From Synechococcus sp. BIOS-U3-1 (GTDB lineage Bacteria > Cyanobacteriota > Cyanobacteriia > PCC-6307 > Cyanobiaceae), in contig NZ_CP047936.1 in assembly GCF_014279975.1 (NCBI RefSeq), forward strand, positions 744,001-808,000: a DNA stretch of 64,000 nucleotides. Reading direction: 5' to 3'. The notes under the pieces were generated by a model. That model ran no database searches and had not been told where the DNA came from. It worked only from the letters and a program-made list of their open reading frames with translations. Of this stretch, positions 18,853 to 28,706 are shown piece after piece. Position 1 is the stretch's first letter, and the number at the start of each line of letters is the position of its first letter. The position numbers and the translations under genes were made by a program.

Positions 18853-19701
18853 ATGACTAATAGGCGCGATCGCATGATCACGATTCCGGCAGGAGGCTAT
18901 GCAATTGGATCTGATTCTTTTTATCCAGAGGAGGCCCCAGTTCGTTCTGTCGAGATCCGCTCATTTTTGATTGATATCACTCCGGTGACCAATGCCGAGT
19001 TTGCGCGTTTCGTCTCGGAGACCGGCTACGTCACCGTTTCAGAAAAGCCACCCGATCCTGTGCTTTATCCGAACCTTCCACCGGATCAGCAGAATCCAGA
19101 GTCGGCGGTGTTCATTCCGCCTCCCCCAACGGTCGATCGTAATCAACCGATGTCGTGGTGGGCCTTGATTGAAGGAGCCGATTGGAGTCATCCCCAGGGA
19201 CCTGATTCAGGCATCGACGACTTGATGGATCACCCTGTGGTGCATCTCGCCTACGACGATGTGCTGGCCTATGCCCAGTGGGTGGGCAAACGTTTGCCTA
19301 CCGCTGAAGAGTGGGAGGTGGCTGCCAGAGGCGGTCTGGTGAAGCAGAACTATTCCTGGGGTGAAGAGATGACGCCCGATGGTCAGTGGCTGGCCAATGT
19401 CTGGCAGGGGCCGTTCCCCTGGATGAACGAACAAACGGATGGATGGTTCTGGACGTCTCCAGTGGGCGCATTCCCCCCCAATGGCTATGGACTAGTCGAC
19501 ATGTGCGGCAATGTGTGGGAATGGACCTCCACATTGTTCCCCGTTGCCAAGGGTGAACAGGAGCGCCGGATCATCAAGGGCGGATCATTTCTCTGTGCCG
19601 AGAACTATTGCCATCGCTTCAGGCCGGCGGCATTGATGGGACAGACCACCGACACGGCAACCTGCCACATGGGCTTCCGTTGTGCGGCCGATTCAGCCTG
19701 A
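18853..19701 (+). CDS. Formylglycine-generating enzyme (sulfatase activator)
   Basis: A 282-residue member of the SUMF1/FGE family, which converts the active-site Cys of sulfatases to formylglycine. The fold signatures are all present: IPAGGYAIGSDSFYPEEAPV at the start, the LPTAEEWEVAARGG segment and NVWEWTS. The two catalytic Cys are in GGSFLCAENYCHRFRP, at residues 248 and 253, the same spacing as in characterised bacterial FGEs; this separates it from inactive paralogues. ATG 18853 is chosen over TTG 18844. It acts on Cys-type sulfatases, and two such genes lie at 20055 and 25050, so its clients are local. Confidence 0.92.
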   Translation: MTNRRDRMITIPAGGYAIGSDSFYPEEAPVRSVEIRSFLIDITPVTNAEFARFVSETGYVTVSEKPPDPVLYPNLPPDQQNPESAVFIPPPPTVDRNQPMSWWALIEGADWSHPQGPDSGIDDLMDHPVVHLAYDDVLAYAQWVGKRLPTAEEWEVAARGGLVKQNYSWGEEMTPDGQWLANVWQGPFPWMNEQTDGWFWTSPVGAFPPNGYGLVDMCGNVWEWTSTLFPVAKGEQERRIIKGGSFLCAENYCHRFRPAALMGQTTDTATCHMGFRCAADSA

Positions 19702-20054
19702 GCAGTGGGCGAACTGGTCGCGAATCATTTCCGTCGAGAACGAGACGAATGAGGGACCTGGCCAGGTAGAGCCTGGAGCGAGTGGGCAAAGCCTCCTCTT
19801 CAATCGATAGTGATTCAGAGCGTTAGGCCTTCTGGACTCACCGGACCGGATGGTTGGTCCCGATTGTGCAGATCTGAGCTGTATCTCATTCGTCATTTAA
19901 GACCCTCAGCTAGCAGAAGGTGATGCCTCTTTTGTCTTGGCCTTGCTGTGAACCTCGCCTCTTGAGAGGTTCCTCAAATCGGCAGCGCCAGCTGAGTTGA
20001 TGCAAGGCCTTCATTGCCTGCACGCCTGTTCACGTCTTCATTCGCGTTATCAGC
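19702..20054. other. Intergenic, no feature seen
   Basis: About 350 bp between the FGE gene and the first sulfatase gene. No convincing frame or RNA gene. The sulfatase promoter should lie in its right half. Confidence 0.5.
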
Positions 20055-22478
20055 ATGCTTGATCAAGTCAAAGTCTCCAAACTGATCCGCCATCTCGCTG
20101 TAGGTAGTGGATTGCTGTTGCTCTCTGGTCTTTCCACGTCTTGTACGGATCAGCAGCAGGCCTTAGGCGGAAACCTGGATCGGATGAATTTGCCGATTGC
20201 CGAGCCGAAGCCTGAAAAGGTCACCAAGGTGCTTCCTTCGGAGGTGCCATTGCCTCCTCAGTGGGAGGTGACGGCACCAGCTGATGCCCCCAATGTGGTG
20301 ATCATCCTTCTCGATGATGTGGGCTATGCAGCACCCTCCGCCTTTGGCGGTGCGGTGAATATGCCGACGGCGGAAAAGCTGGCAGATAATGGCCTGCGCT
20401 ACAACAAGTTCCACACCACCGCCCTTTGTGCACCGACGAGGGCGGCTTTGAAATCCGGACGCAATCACCACAAAGTCAATACGGGTTCGATCCCAGAAAT
20501 TGCAACTGGTTATGCGGGTAATTCCACCGTCGTGCCGGATTATGCCGTGCCAGTTGCAGAAATTTTGAGGCTCAATGGTTACAACACAGCGGCCTTCGGT
20601 AAGTGGCATGAAACACCAGGCCGTGAGACCACGGCAGCCGGCCCTCAGATCCGTTGGCCAACGCGGCAGGGCTTTGAAAAGTTCTACGGCTTTGTTGGGG
20701 CGGAAGACAACATGTGGGAACCCACCATTCACGATGGTGTCACCGTTGTGGACGCACCAAAGAAAGATCGGTACCACTTCACCGAAGACATGACCGATCA
20801 AGCGATCGGTTGGGTACGTCAACAGAAGTCGATCAAACCAGACAAGCCGTTTTTCGTCTACTACTCCTCAGCCGGTGCGCACTCCCCGCATCATGTGGGC
20901 AAGGAATGGATTGCCAAATACAAAGGCAAGTTCGACGAAGGCTGGGATGTTCTTCGAGAACGCAATCTTCAGAACCAGATCAAGGCAGGGGTTGTTCCTG
21001 AAGGCACTCAGATGGCCAAGGCGCCAGACAGTATTCCTAAATGGGACAGCCTCACGCCACAACAACAGAAAATCTATGCGCGTCAGGCTGAGGTTTTTGC
21101 TGCATTTACGGAGCATTCTGATTATGAAGCTGGGCGTTTGATTCAGGCGATCGAAGATCTTGGCGAACTTGATAACACTTTGGTGATCTATATCACTGGT
21201 GATAATGGTGCCAGTGTTGAAGGGGATCGAAGTGGTCATTGGAATTGGAACCACTACCTCAATGGAGTTAGAGAAACGCCTGATGAACAGGAGGCCAAGC
21301 TTGATGAGTGGGGCGGGCCTACGACCTATCCCATGTATCACATGGGCTGGGCGATCGCCTTCAATTCACCCTTTGCTCTTTCCAAGCAAGTGGCCGGCGA
21401 TTTCGGTGGAACACGCAACGGCACGGTCATTCATTGGCCGAAACGCATCCAAAAGGGTGGTGGCGTTCGGACACAGTTCTCGCATGTGAATGATGTAGCC
21501 CCAACGATCCTTGAGGCGGCCAATCTGCCGATGCCCAAGACAATCAATGGCATTAAACAGATTCCAATGCAAGGAACCAGTCTGATGTATACCTTTGACG
21601 CACCACGCGCCAAAGAAAAGCACAATACACAGTATTTTGAAATTATTGGTAATCGAGGCATCTATCACAACGGCTGGATGGCGAGGACAACAATCATGTA
21701 TCCCTGGATGGCGCCGAAACGAATGAACACGGTTGCGGCCGATGATGGATGGCAGCTCTATGACACCACCAAGGATTTCAGCCTCTCGAATGATCTCGCC
21801 GATCAAGAGCCGCAACGCCTTGCGGCCATGAAGAAGAAGTTCATGGAAGAGGCGATTGAAAACCAGGTGTTGCCGCTTGACGATCGTCTGCTCGAGCGTC
21901 TTGTGCCTTCTGTCGCTGGTCGGCCGACACTTCTGGGTGATCGGACGTCGATGGATTTGTATCCCTATGCCTGGAATATGGTCGAAGACTCGATCCTCAA
22001 CGTTAAGAACACTTCCAGCAGCATTACGGCTCAGTTGGATGTGAAGCCAGGCCAGAAAGAGAATGGAGTGATCTTCTCCCAGGGCGGTCGCTTCGGTGGC
22101 TGGTCTCTCTATGTAGAGAACAATGTGCCTGCTTACACCTACAACTACATGGGCAAGCTGTACACCTTCACCAGTGATCAGCCGTTACCAGTTGGTCAGT
22201 CTGAACTTCGCTTTGAGATCGACTACGACGGCGGTGGTGTTGGTCAAGGTGCCGATGTGCTGATGAAGATCAACAATAAGGTTGTGGCCGTCGGTCGCCT
22301 TGATCAGACCATTGCGTCTCGATTCTCCATTGATGAAGGTGCGGATGTTGGTCTTGATCGTGGCTCTGCGGTCACGGTTAAGGCCATTGGTCCCCGGCGT
22401 TACAGTGCCTATGGCGGGCAAATTGATAAAGTCACACTTGAGATCTATCCCAAAGAGACTGATGCCAAGAAGAGCTGA
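20055..22478 (+). CDS. Arylsulfatase-type sulfatase, predicted lipoprotein
   Basis: An 807-residue sulfatase of the alkaline-phosphatase superfamily, hydrolysing sulfate esters. The N terminus is a lipoprotein signal with lipobox LSTSC (lipid-modified Cys30), so the enzyme is membrane-anchored outside the cytoplasm. Metal ligands are in VVIILLDDVGY (81-91). The formylglycine site is Cys125 in LCAPTRAALKSGRN, a perfect CxPxR. Further catalytic segments are FGKWHETPG and ITGDNGAS. It is longer than classical arylsulfatases (about 530) and carries an extra beta-rich C-terminal domain from about residue 640. Linked to FGE upstream; substrate unknown. Confidence 0.93.
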   Translation: MLDQVKVSKLIRHLAVGSGLLLLSGLSTSCTDQQQALGGNLDRMNLPIAEPKPEKVTKVLPSEVPLPPQWEVTAPADAPNVVIILLDDVGYAAPSAFGGAVNMPTAEKLADNGLRYNKFHTTALCAPTRAALKSGRNHHKVNTGSIPEIATGYAGNSTVVPDYAVPVAEILRLNGYNTAAFGKWHETPGRETTAAGPQIRWPTRQGFEKFYGFVGAEDNMWEPTIHDGVTVVDAPKKDRYHFTEDMTDQAIGWVRQQKSIKPDKPFFVYYSSAGAHSPHHVGKEWIAKYKGKFDEGWDVLRERNLQNQIKAGVVPEGTQMAKAPDSIPKWDSLTPQQQKIYARQAEVFAAFTEHSDYEAGRLIQAIEDLGELDNTLVIYITGDNGASVEGDRSGHWNWNHYLNGVRETPDEQEAKLDEWGGPTTYPMYHMGWAIAFNSPFALSKQVAGDFGGTRNGTVIHWPKRIQKGGGVRTQFSHVNDVAPTILEAANLPMPKTINGIKQIPMQGTSLMYTFDAPRAKEKHNTQYFEIIGNRGIYHNGWMARTTIMYPWMAPKRMNTVAADDGWQLYDTTKDFSLSNDLADQEPQRLAAMKKKFMEEAIENQVLPLDDRLLERLVPSVAGRPTLLGDRTSMDLYPYAWNMVEDSILNVKNTSSSITAQLDVKPGQKENGVIFSQGGRFGGWSLYVENNVPAYTYNYMGKLYTFTSDQPLPVGQSELRFEIDYDGGGVGQGADVLMKINNKVVAVGRLDQTIASRFSIDEGADVGLDRGSAVTVKAIGPRRYSAYGGQIDKVTLEIYPKETDAKKS

Positions 22479-22502
22479 TTGAATCGAGGTCTTGTCTGTT
22501 GG

Positions 22503-22540
22503 AAGGTGATGTTGTTCTATGGGGCAACATCACCTTTTTT
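22503..22540 (+). terminator. Rho-independent terminator of the sulfatase gene
   Basis: Perfect 12-bp stem AAGGTGATGTTG / CAACATCACCTT with a 10-nt loop and a T run, 25 bp after the sulfatase stop. One of the clearest terminators in the window. The downstream genes are on the opposite strand. Confidence 0.92.
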
Positions 22541-22557
22541 GATGGGTGGTGAATGGA

Positions 22558-23166
22558 TTAATGCGGTTGATTGTGTTGGTAAGTTTTCAATCGATGGCTG
22601 ATCCAGCCAGGCCCAACTAGGCCGAGAATGATGATGGTAAGTGTTGTCGTGAGACGGCTGGATAGTGCTCTCGCGTCTTCCAGTCCGTTAAACACAAAGG
22701 CAATAGCTACTAGAACGCCGAAGACCCCGGTGAACGTTCCGCTGAGGGATCTGATCAGGTCACTGATTGAGCGGCCTTCTACTGCATCAGGGTCGATACC
22801 AACATGCCGACCGGCCAGAACGCCTGTGATTCCCAGAATCACGATCAGAGCTAGTCGTTCCCAGGGTGAGTAGGCGGACGCTGCTTCACCGGCACGTTGC
22901 ATCTGAACCACCATTGCGGATGCCGTGCCCAGATAACTGCCTGAGCAAAGCCCGATGCTTCCCCACCACTGCGCGGGCGCTTTGAGGCGATTGCGCAGCC
23001 GACTCAGCAAAATCAAGAAGACGCAGCTGATCGTGACGTCTGCGAGCAGTGGCAAGTGCACATTGATGGCGTAACCCAGCCCAGCACCCAGCAGTAAGGA
23101 CGCCATGTCGCTTCCCTTGCGACGGTTCTGTTTCAGCAACTGCTCCTGATCGGATGGGGTGTTCAT
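22558..23166 (-). CDS. Multi-span membrane protein, unknown
   Basis: A 202-residue integral membrane protein with about five hydrophobic spans (for example VTISCVFLILLS, LALIVILGITGVLAG and TTTLTIIILGLVGP). It has a short charged N terminus and no recognisable family motif. Its start lies 9 bp from the stop of the upstream BASS transporter gene, so it is co-transcribed with it and may serve the same transport function (inference). Confidence 0.72.
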   Translation of the reverse strand: MNTPSDQEQLLKQNRRKGSDMASLLLGAGLGYAINVHLPLLADVTISCVFLILLSRLRNRLKAPAQWWGSIGLCSGSYLGTASAMVVQMQRAGEAASAYSPWERLALIVILGITGVLAGRHVGIDPDAVEGRSISDLIRSLSGTFTGVFGVLVAIAFVFNGLEDARALSSRLTTTLTIIILGLVGPGWISHRLKTYQHNQPH

Positions 23167-23175
23167 GGATCCGTT

Positions 23176-24048
23176 CTAATCATCACCTTTGATCTGATCT
23201 TGGGATGTATTGGCCTGGCGCCATTTCATGAACGGTGCTGTACCCACTGCCGTCACGACGACGTACCCCACCACGGTGGCTTTGAGATCGATGGCGTTAG
23301 GAGCCATGCCTTGAATGATGAGCAGGGCAAGGCCTGGATTACGCATGGAGAGCACCAAAGGAATTGTGCTCCGTTCGACGTGGTCGTCGCCCGCGACGGC
23401 GAATCCCAGTCCCAGGGCGATCCAGGTGAGGATGAACATGAGTAAGGCACCTCTGAGATTGCCGATCAACATCGGTGTCACCTTCGGCAATGCCACGATC
23501 AGGATCAAGGTCAATAACACCAACAGAAGAATGTTGGCGCCCTTCTGGATGACAGGATTCCAGCGTTCAGACCACTCAGTGCACCATCGGCGTAGTGAAA
23601 CACCGACCAGCAGTGGAACCAATTGCACGGTCAATACCTGATAGGCGACGTCTTTGGCAGGAATGCTCCAGATCGTTTCTGATGCTTCCGTGGGCAGCTG
23701 ACTCACCCACAGCGGCACACTGATGATGGCGGCACAGGCAGTCCAGAATTGCAGTCTTGTTGCGAGTTCAGGATTATCGGCCAACTTCCTGCTCTTCAGC
23801 GCAATCATCGGAGCGCTGGGACAGATCGCCATCAACATCACTGCTGTTGTGACGGCAGGAGACAGGCCTGCTCCAAGTGGGGTGCGCAGCAGCAGGAAAG
23901 CCGCGAGTGGTAGGACTAAGCAGGTGGCTAGCAGGACGCGCATGATCAGCGCTGGCCTTTGTTTCAGAAGGCCAAACTGCAGACTGGGCAAATTCAGGCC
24001 CAGAGACACCATGATGAAAAACAGGGCCAGTGAGATCAGCAGTGACAT
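23176..24048 (-). CDS. BASS-family (bile acid:sodium symporter-like) transporter
   Basis: A 290-residue membrane protein with about nine or ten predicted helices. The conserved features of the BASS/SBF fold are seen: an N-terminal LALFFIMVSLGLNL stretch, AVMLMAICPSAPMIALKSR in the substrate core, and VLSMRNPGLALLII near the end. BASS proteins move organic anions with sodium. Lying between two sulfatase genes, it could import a product of desulfation or a sulfated organic acid, but this is inference. It forms a minus-strand operon with the DUF202 gene (45 bp upstream) and the membrane protein downstream. Confidence 0.83.
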   Translation of the reverse strand: MSLLISLALFFIMVSLGLNLPSLQFGLLKQRPALIMRVLLATCLVLPLAAFLLLRTPLGAGLSPAVTTAVMLMAICPSAPMIALKSRKLADNPELATRLQFWTACAAIISVPLWVSQLPTEASETIWSIPAKDVAYQVLTVQLVPLLVGVSLRRWCTEWSERWNPVIQKGANILLLVLLTLILIVALPKVTPMLIGNLRGALLMFILTWIALGLGFAVAGDDHVERSTIPLVLSMRNPGLALLIIQGMAPNAIDLKATVVGYVVVTAVGTAPFMKWRQANTSQDQIKGDD

Positions 24049-24093
24049 GGAAAGAGAAAGAGTTTTGACGGTGACTTGGGGAAGGCCATGGGT

Positions 24094-24474
24094 TCAGATA
24101 AATCCTGAAAGCAGTAAGAGAAAAGCAATGACTCCGATCAGTAGGACAGCTGTTGCTGTGGCAATCGAAAGCGATGGCTCATCCCGGTAGAGGTATGGGT
24201 CATTGCGCAAGCGGATCAGCTCACGTTTGTGCTGTCTCATGGCAATCAGCAACGTGAAAATGCCAACCCCGATGAATCCCATCGACATCAGTTGCACGCC
24301 GATGTCGTTGCCGATATTGGCTTCGCCTCCTACATCACGGATGGCGCTGATGATCTTGTCGAGACCGAATCCAAAACTGATCAGAGCCAGGGCTGTTCGG
24401 ATCCAGGCCAGTGTTGTGCGCTCCGCCGCCGCTCGATTCCGGGTTTTGGCCAGCTCCGTATTGGTATTGCTCAT
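24094..24474 (-). CDS. DUF202 family membrane protein
   Basis: A 126-residue protein with the DUF202 signature NRAAAERTTLAWIRTALALI at residues 12-31, then FGFGLDKI, and three membrane helices. The family (YidH type) has no firmly known function. It is the first gene of a minus-strand operon with the BASS transporter and the 202-residue membrane protein. It is divergent from the DUF1622 gene, with about 160 bp between starts. Confidence 0.86.
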   Translation of the reverse strand: MSNTNTELAKTRNRAAAERTTLAWIRTALALISFGFGLDKIISAIRDVGGEANIGNDIGVQLMSMGFIGVGIFTLLIAMRQHKRELIRLRNDPYLYRDEPSLSIATATAVLLIGVIAFLLLLSGFI

Positions 24475-24636
24475 CCGTGTGGGAAGGGCTGACCGCTTTA
24501 GACAGCGTAGAAATCGCTGCAGATGACGTCACCCTGAACTGCTCCCGATCGTGCTGAATTGCAGCGTTTTGCTGATGACTAACTGGTGATCGTTCTTTTG
24601 CCATTCACAATCATCTCAAACTACAAGTCATCATTG

Positions 24637-24996
24637 ATGGAATGGGCTGAACATCTGCTAACGCATTCCGCAGAAGCATTGCGCTTGATTCTTGAGTGCC
24701 TGTCGGTGCTTTCTGTTGCGGTTGGCTTGATTGCGGTGTTCAGTCGCGGTGGGCCGCTGCGTTTGCGGGCTATTCCACCTCATTTGATGCAACGGGGACC
24801 ACTGACTGCAGCGCGTCTGACCTTCGGTGGTTGGGTTGCTTTGGCTCTGGAGTTTCAGCTTGGTGCTGATGTGGTGCAGACCACAATCAGCAGAGAGGCT
24901 TCGGCATTGATTCAGCTGGGAGCAGTGGCATTAGTGCGTACATTCTTGAATTACTTTTTGAGCCTGGAGCTCAAAGAAAAAGAGCAGACCCCTTAA
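24637..24996 (+). CDS. DUF1622 family membrane protein
   Basis: A 119-residue membrane protein starting at ATG 24637 (MEWAEHLLTHSAEALRLILE). The family pattern is a first helix, a basic loop, then LTFGGWVALALEFQLGADVV and a last helix VALVRTFLNYFLSLELK. DUF1622 has unknown function. The frame is open upstream to 24586, but that extension is unlike the family. It converges on the second sulfatase gene. Confidence 0.84.
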   Translation: MEWAEHLLTHSAEALRLILECLSVLSVAVGLIAVFSRGGPLRLRAIPPHLMQRGPLTAARLTFGGWVALALEFQLGADVVQTTISREASALIQLGAVALVRTFLNYFLSLELKEKEQTP

Positions 24997-25049
24997 GAAG
25001 CCTGCTCCAGATCATTGATGACTAGTTAAATCAATGGTGACTGGCTGTC

Positions 25050-27368
25050 CTAGTCGAGATACTCCACGTGCATGGTGTGGATGGATCCGTTGAACTTGAA
25101 CGGTGCGCGTTCGTGGTAATCCAGTGAGACTGGAGATCCAAGCGCCTGTCCCACATCTAGACAGTCATTGGCTGTAAACAGAACAGCTGCCACCCTCGGC
25201 ACCGTGCCGTCAATCACTTGTGAGCCATTGACGGACACCTTGATCGACAGCGGACCCCTGGGATTGTCGTCAGTGTGTTGGGTCACGATTTCCAGTTTGT
25301 GGCGACCTGCAGGTAGTGGCTGACTGGAGCGCAGCTTGGTGCGTTCAATGATGAACAGGTTGTATTCATAGGTGAGAATCCCCTGATCCATATACAAAGT
25401 GAGACCACCGGAATTGGCACCGAGTTTGTAGAGCACGCCACTGGCATTCTCTGGAATCTCCATGTCGATAGTGACTTTGTTGTTCAGGCAACCAAGCCGT
25501 GGAGCACAGGGTTCCGGAATGCGGGTGATGGTGCCTGGTAACTCCCAGGATGTTGCTTCCGGGGCCACCTTCAGTTCCGGGTGGAAGATGATGGTCCAGA
25601 GTCCGCCGCCGATGGGAAGGTTTTTGTATTTGGCCGATTCCACCAGGAACAGATTTTTGAGCATCTGCAATTTCTCTGGATGCTGATCGGCGATGTTTTT
25701 GCTCTGACTCCAATCGTCGTCGAGGTTGTAAAGCTCCCAGTCGTCTGTGTCGGGTGACCAGGTGAGGATGTCGGGGTCGACTCCCTTTACCCAGGGCAGC
25801 CGAGGACCGACGGCACCTGCGATCCAGCCATTGTGATAGATGGATCGGGCTCCCATGATGTCAAAGAACTGGGTCTTCAGTTCACCGGGTGCATCAGGAG
25901 CATTGAAGGCATATGCGAAGCTAGTGCCGTGGATGGGATCCTGCTCCACTCCATTGACGACCTTGGGTGGAGTGATTCCCACCAGCTCGTAGATCGTTGG
26001 TACCAGGTCGTTGCAATGGTGGAACTGCGACCTCGGCTTGGGATCCGGCTTGATGCCCTTGGGCCACTTGACCATCATGGGATTGCGGGTGCCACCGAGA
26101 TAAGAAGCCATCAGCTTCATGCCTTGGTAAGGCGTGCTTCCAGCCCAGGCCCAGCCTGCGTGGTACATGTTGTCGACCAGCGGGGAGCCGAGTGCATCCA
26201 GTCCTCCGAGGTCATCGAGCACCTTGATGTGCTCATCGATCTCCGAGGCGATTGAGTTCTGAGCAAGCAGCTCAGAGATGGTGCCGTCCTGGCCCTCACC
26301 AGAGGAACCGTTGTCTCCCCAGATGTAGACAACCAGGGTGTTCTCTTCGTAACCGAGCCGTTCAATCTCGGAAAGGATGCGACCAACCTGATGATCCGTG
26401 TGTTCGGCAAAGCCAGCCAGAACTTCCATCAAACGCGACTGGAAGGGTTTCTGGTGATCGGGGATGGAGTCCCATGCCGCTAAGCGGGGATGACGTGGTG
26501 TGAGCTGGGCGTTCTCTGGAATCCAGCCCTTGGCCTTGGCATTTTTAAAGGCCTTTTCGCGATAAGCGTCCCAACCCTCGTCGAACTTGCCCTTGTACTT
26601 GTCTGCCCATTCCTTATTGACATGGTGAGGACCATGCAGGGCTCCGGATGCCCAGTACATGTAGAAGGGTTTTTCGGATCGGAGTGCCTTGTGGGTTTGC
26701 AGCCAGTTGATGGCGTCATCGGCCAGATCTTCACTGACGTGGTAACCCTCAGCTGCAGTTTTCGGTGGCAACACCACCGTGGTGTTACGCACCAGATGCG
26801 GCTCGTACTGGGAGCATTCGCCGGCGAGGAAGCCGTAGAAGTATTCAAAGCCGAGTCCAGTCGGCCAGTTTTCAAAGGGACCTGCTGCTGTGGTTTCGTT
26901 GGCCGGTGTGTTGTGCCATTTGCCCCATGCGCCAGTGGCATAGCCGTAGTTGCGCAAAACGTCGGCCTGCAGTGCACAGCTTTCAGGAATGCGTCCTGAG
27001 TAGCCGTCCCAGTCGTTGGCGAATTCACAGATCTGGCCGTTACCTGTGAAAGTGTGGTTGCGGCCGCAGAGCAATGAAGAGCGTGTTGGTGAACACATCG
27101 CTGTGGTGTGGAAGCGATTGAAGCCAACTCCGGCGTCTTTGACCGCCTGAAGCGTGGGCGTGTGCATCTCACCGCCGAGGCATTCCGGCATGGCCGGGCC
27201 GGCGTCATCAATCAGCACCACAAGGATGTTAGGTGCATCGTCTGGAAGCCTCTTGGGCTCGGGCAGTGGGCTATACGTCGAATCCTGCATTGTCGTACCA
27301 GCCTTGCTTCCCGATGGCTTGGCGGGGAAGGGCAGGATCGACCCATCGACTCGTTGACTGGTTGTCAT
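25050..27368 (-). CDS. Arylsulfatase-type sulfatase without visible signal peptide
   Basis: A 772-residue sulfatase, paralogous to the one at 20055 over most of its length. Metal site VVLIDDAGPAMPE (50-62). The formylglycine site is Cys92 in MCSPTRSSLLCGRN (CxPxR intact). Further segments GAWGKWHNTPANETTAAGPF and YIWGDNGSS match the active-site frame. Unlike the first sulfatase, the N terminus is polar (MTTSQRVDGSILPFPAKPSG), with no signal peptide or lipobox, so it is predicted cytoplasmic. A beta-rich C-terminal domain starts near residue 600. It is flanked upstream by two AraC regulators on the same strand, which may control it. Confidence 0.93.
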   Translation of the reverse strand: MTTSQRVDGSILPFPAKPSGSKAGTTMQDSTYSPLPEPKRLPDDAPNILVVLIDDAGPAMPECLGGEMHTPTLQAVKDAGVGFNRFHTTAMCSPTRSSLLCGRNHTFTGNGQICEFANDWDGYSGRIPESCALQADVLRNYGYATGAWGKWHNTPANETTAAGPFENWPTGLGFEYFYGFLAGECSQYEPHLVRNTTVVLPPKTAAEGYHVSEDLADDAINWLQTHKALRSEKPFYMYWASGALHGPHHVNKEWADKYKGKFDEGWDAYREKAFKNAKAKGWIPENAQLTPRHPRLAAWDSIPDHQKPFQSRLMEVLAGFAEHTDHQVGRILSEIERLGYEENTLVVYIWGDNGSSGEGQDGTISELLAQNSIASEIDEHIKVLDDLGGLDALGSPLVDNMYHAGWAWAGSTPYQGMKLMASYLGGTRNPMMVKWPKGIKPDPKPRSQFHHCNDLVPTIYELVGITPPKVVNGVEQDPIHGTSFAYAFNAPDAPGELKTQFFDIMGARSIYHNGWIAGAVGPRLPWVKGVDPDILTWSPDTDDWELYNLDDDWSQSKNIADQHPEKLQMLKNLFLVESAKYKNLPIGGGLWTIIFHPELKVAPEATSWELPGTITRIPEPCAPRLGCLNNKVTIDMEIPENASGVLYKLGANSGGLTLYMDQGILTYEYNLFIIERTKLRSSQPLPAGRHKLEIVTQHTDDNPRGPLSIKVSVNGSQVIDGTVPRVAAVLFTANDCLDVGQALGSPVSLDYHERAPFKFNGSIHTMHVEYLD

Positions 27369-27477
27369 AAATGTGAGGGCAGTGGTGTCAGTACCATCCC
27401 TCCGTTGTTAGCCGCCTTGTTCTCGTCTGCCTCTGGTTGGCAGGTTAGATGTGCACAAACGGGATCTGAAACAATTG

Positions 27478-28497
27478 CTACGGGTTGGCTGATTTCAGCC
27501 AGGTTTCACTTGGGCTTTCGGCAAAAACTTGCTGATACGCTTTGGCGAAGTGGCCACGACTTTGAAAGCCGTAGTACTGAGCAATCTCAGAAATTGTTTT
27601 AAATTGTTTGGCTGTCCTGACCTCTGGCGTACGTAGAATCCAATTCACTTTCTCGAGTCGTACACGCTTCATCATTTCCATTGGCCCCATGCCAAATGAT
27701 TCTTTCGTCCCCTGGATTAAGGTGCGCCTTGACGCGAAGAGAAGTTCACTTATTTGGTCGAGATTGTAGTCTTGGTCTGAGTTTTTGAAGCCCCAGGCTA
27801 CAAACTCTGTGACTAGTTTTTGCCTTGCTGAAGGCGCGTAGGCTAAATATTTTGATTTTGTTTGGTCAGAAATTGCACTCAAAAAAGAGCTGTAAAGATG
27901 ATTGGTTGTCTGTCTACTTTGTTGGGATGTGAGAGGCTGGTGTTCGAGAAAATACTGAAATTTTTGTCGGAACTTTGTATGCAGTGCAGGGTCAATCTGC
28001 ATTGCGTTGTTCGTTTCTAGCTTTTCAACGAGATCGTCTGAATCGCAATGGCTTAGGAATGCATTGAATCGACTTATCGACAAAAGGGCTAGATATGTTG
28101 TGCTGTTGGCTGAGAGTTGAAAATGTGATTCGAGTTGCCCTTGGCGAAAGCCATTCAGGGAATAGGGAGCGATTGGAATGTTGAACAGCCGATGATCTTC
28201 TGCAAGGCCTGTGGCTTCAAAGCAAAACGACATGCAGTCGGATCCCCTCTCTCCATTCAGCAGCAAATGCTGATTGGTTTGCAGTTCAAGGAGCACAATG
28301 CTGCCGAGGTTGGCGGCTTTGAATCGCCCGCGCAGTCGTCCCTGGCTGAGTTGAACCACATCAAAAGCTTTGCCAATCAGCTTGAACAGCTGCTTGAGCT
28401 CGCTTGCGGATTGAAAGGGACAGTTGATCTTCTGCTGAGAGTGGCCGCTGCCAGCTTTCTGGGCGTTAGTTCCAGTGCTAGCAGTGCTTGCGGTCAC
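27478..28497 (-). CDS. AraC-family transcriptional regulator 1
   Basis: A 339-residue regulator. The C-terminal ~100 residues are a two-helix-turn-helix AraC domain: LDQISELLFASRRTLIQGTK, GPMEMMKRVRLEKVNWIL and ISEIAQYYGFQSRGHFAKAY. The N-terminal ~220 residues are a sensing domain without a known family match. It is paralogous to the next gene over its full length. It lies 110 bp upstream of the sulfatase at 25050 on the same strand, so that gene is the natural candidate target. Confidence 0.9.
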   Translation of the reverse strand: MTASTASTGTNAQKAGSGHSQQKINCPFQSASELKQLFKLIGKAFDVVQLSQGRLRGRFKAANLGSIVLLELQTNQHLLLNGERGSDCMSFCFEATGLAEDHRLFNIPIAPYSLNGFRQGQLESHFQLSANSTTYLALLSISRFNAFLSHCDSDDLVEKLETNNAMQIDPALHTKFRQKFQYFLEHQPLTSQQSRQTTNHLYSSFLSAISDQTKSKYLAYAPSARQKLVTEFVAWGFKNSDQDYNLDQISELLFASRRTLIQGTKESFGMGPMEMMKRVRLEKVNWILRTPEVRTAKQFKTISEIAQYYGFQSRGHFAKAYQQVFAESPSETWLKSANP

Positions 28498-28706
28498 TTG
28501 AGCGCCATGTGGAACAACACCTTATGTGCTTTTTTCTAGCTTGCCAATAAAAAGTAAAGGCACGTGTAGGACCAATCCAGTCCTTGGACTGGAAGGAGGT
28601 TCTGCGCTGCTTTTTATGGCCTGGGGATCGCCCACGCTTTGGTCCTTGAGTCGCGCAGTGGTATCGATTGTCCCCATCCGTTACTTGATACCGATCCTGG
28701 AGCGAG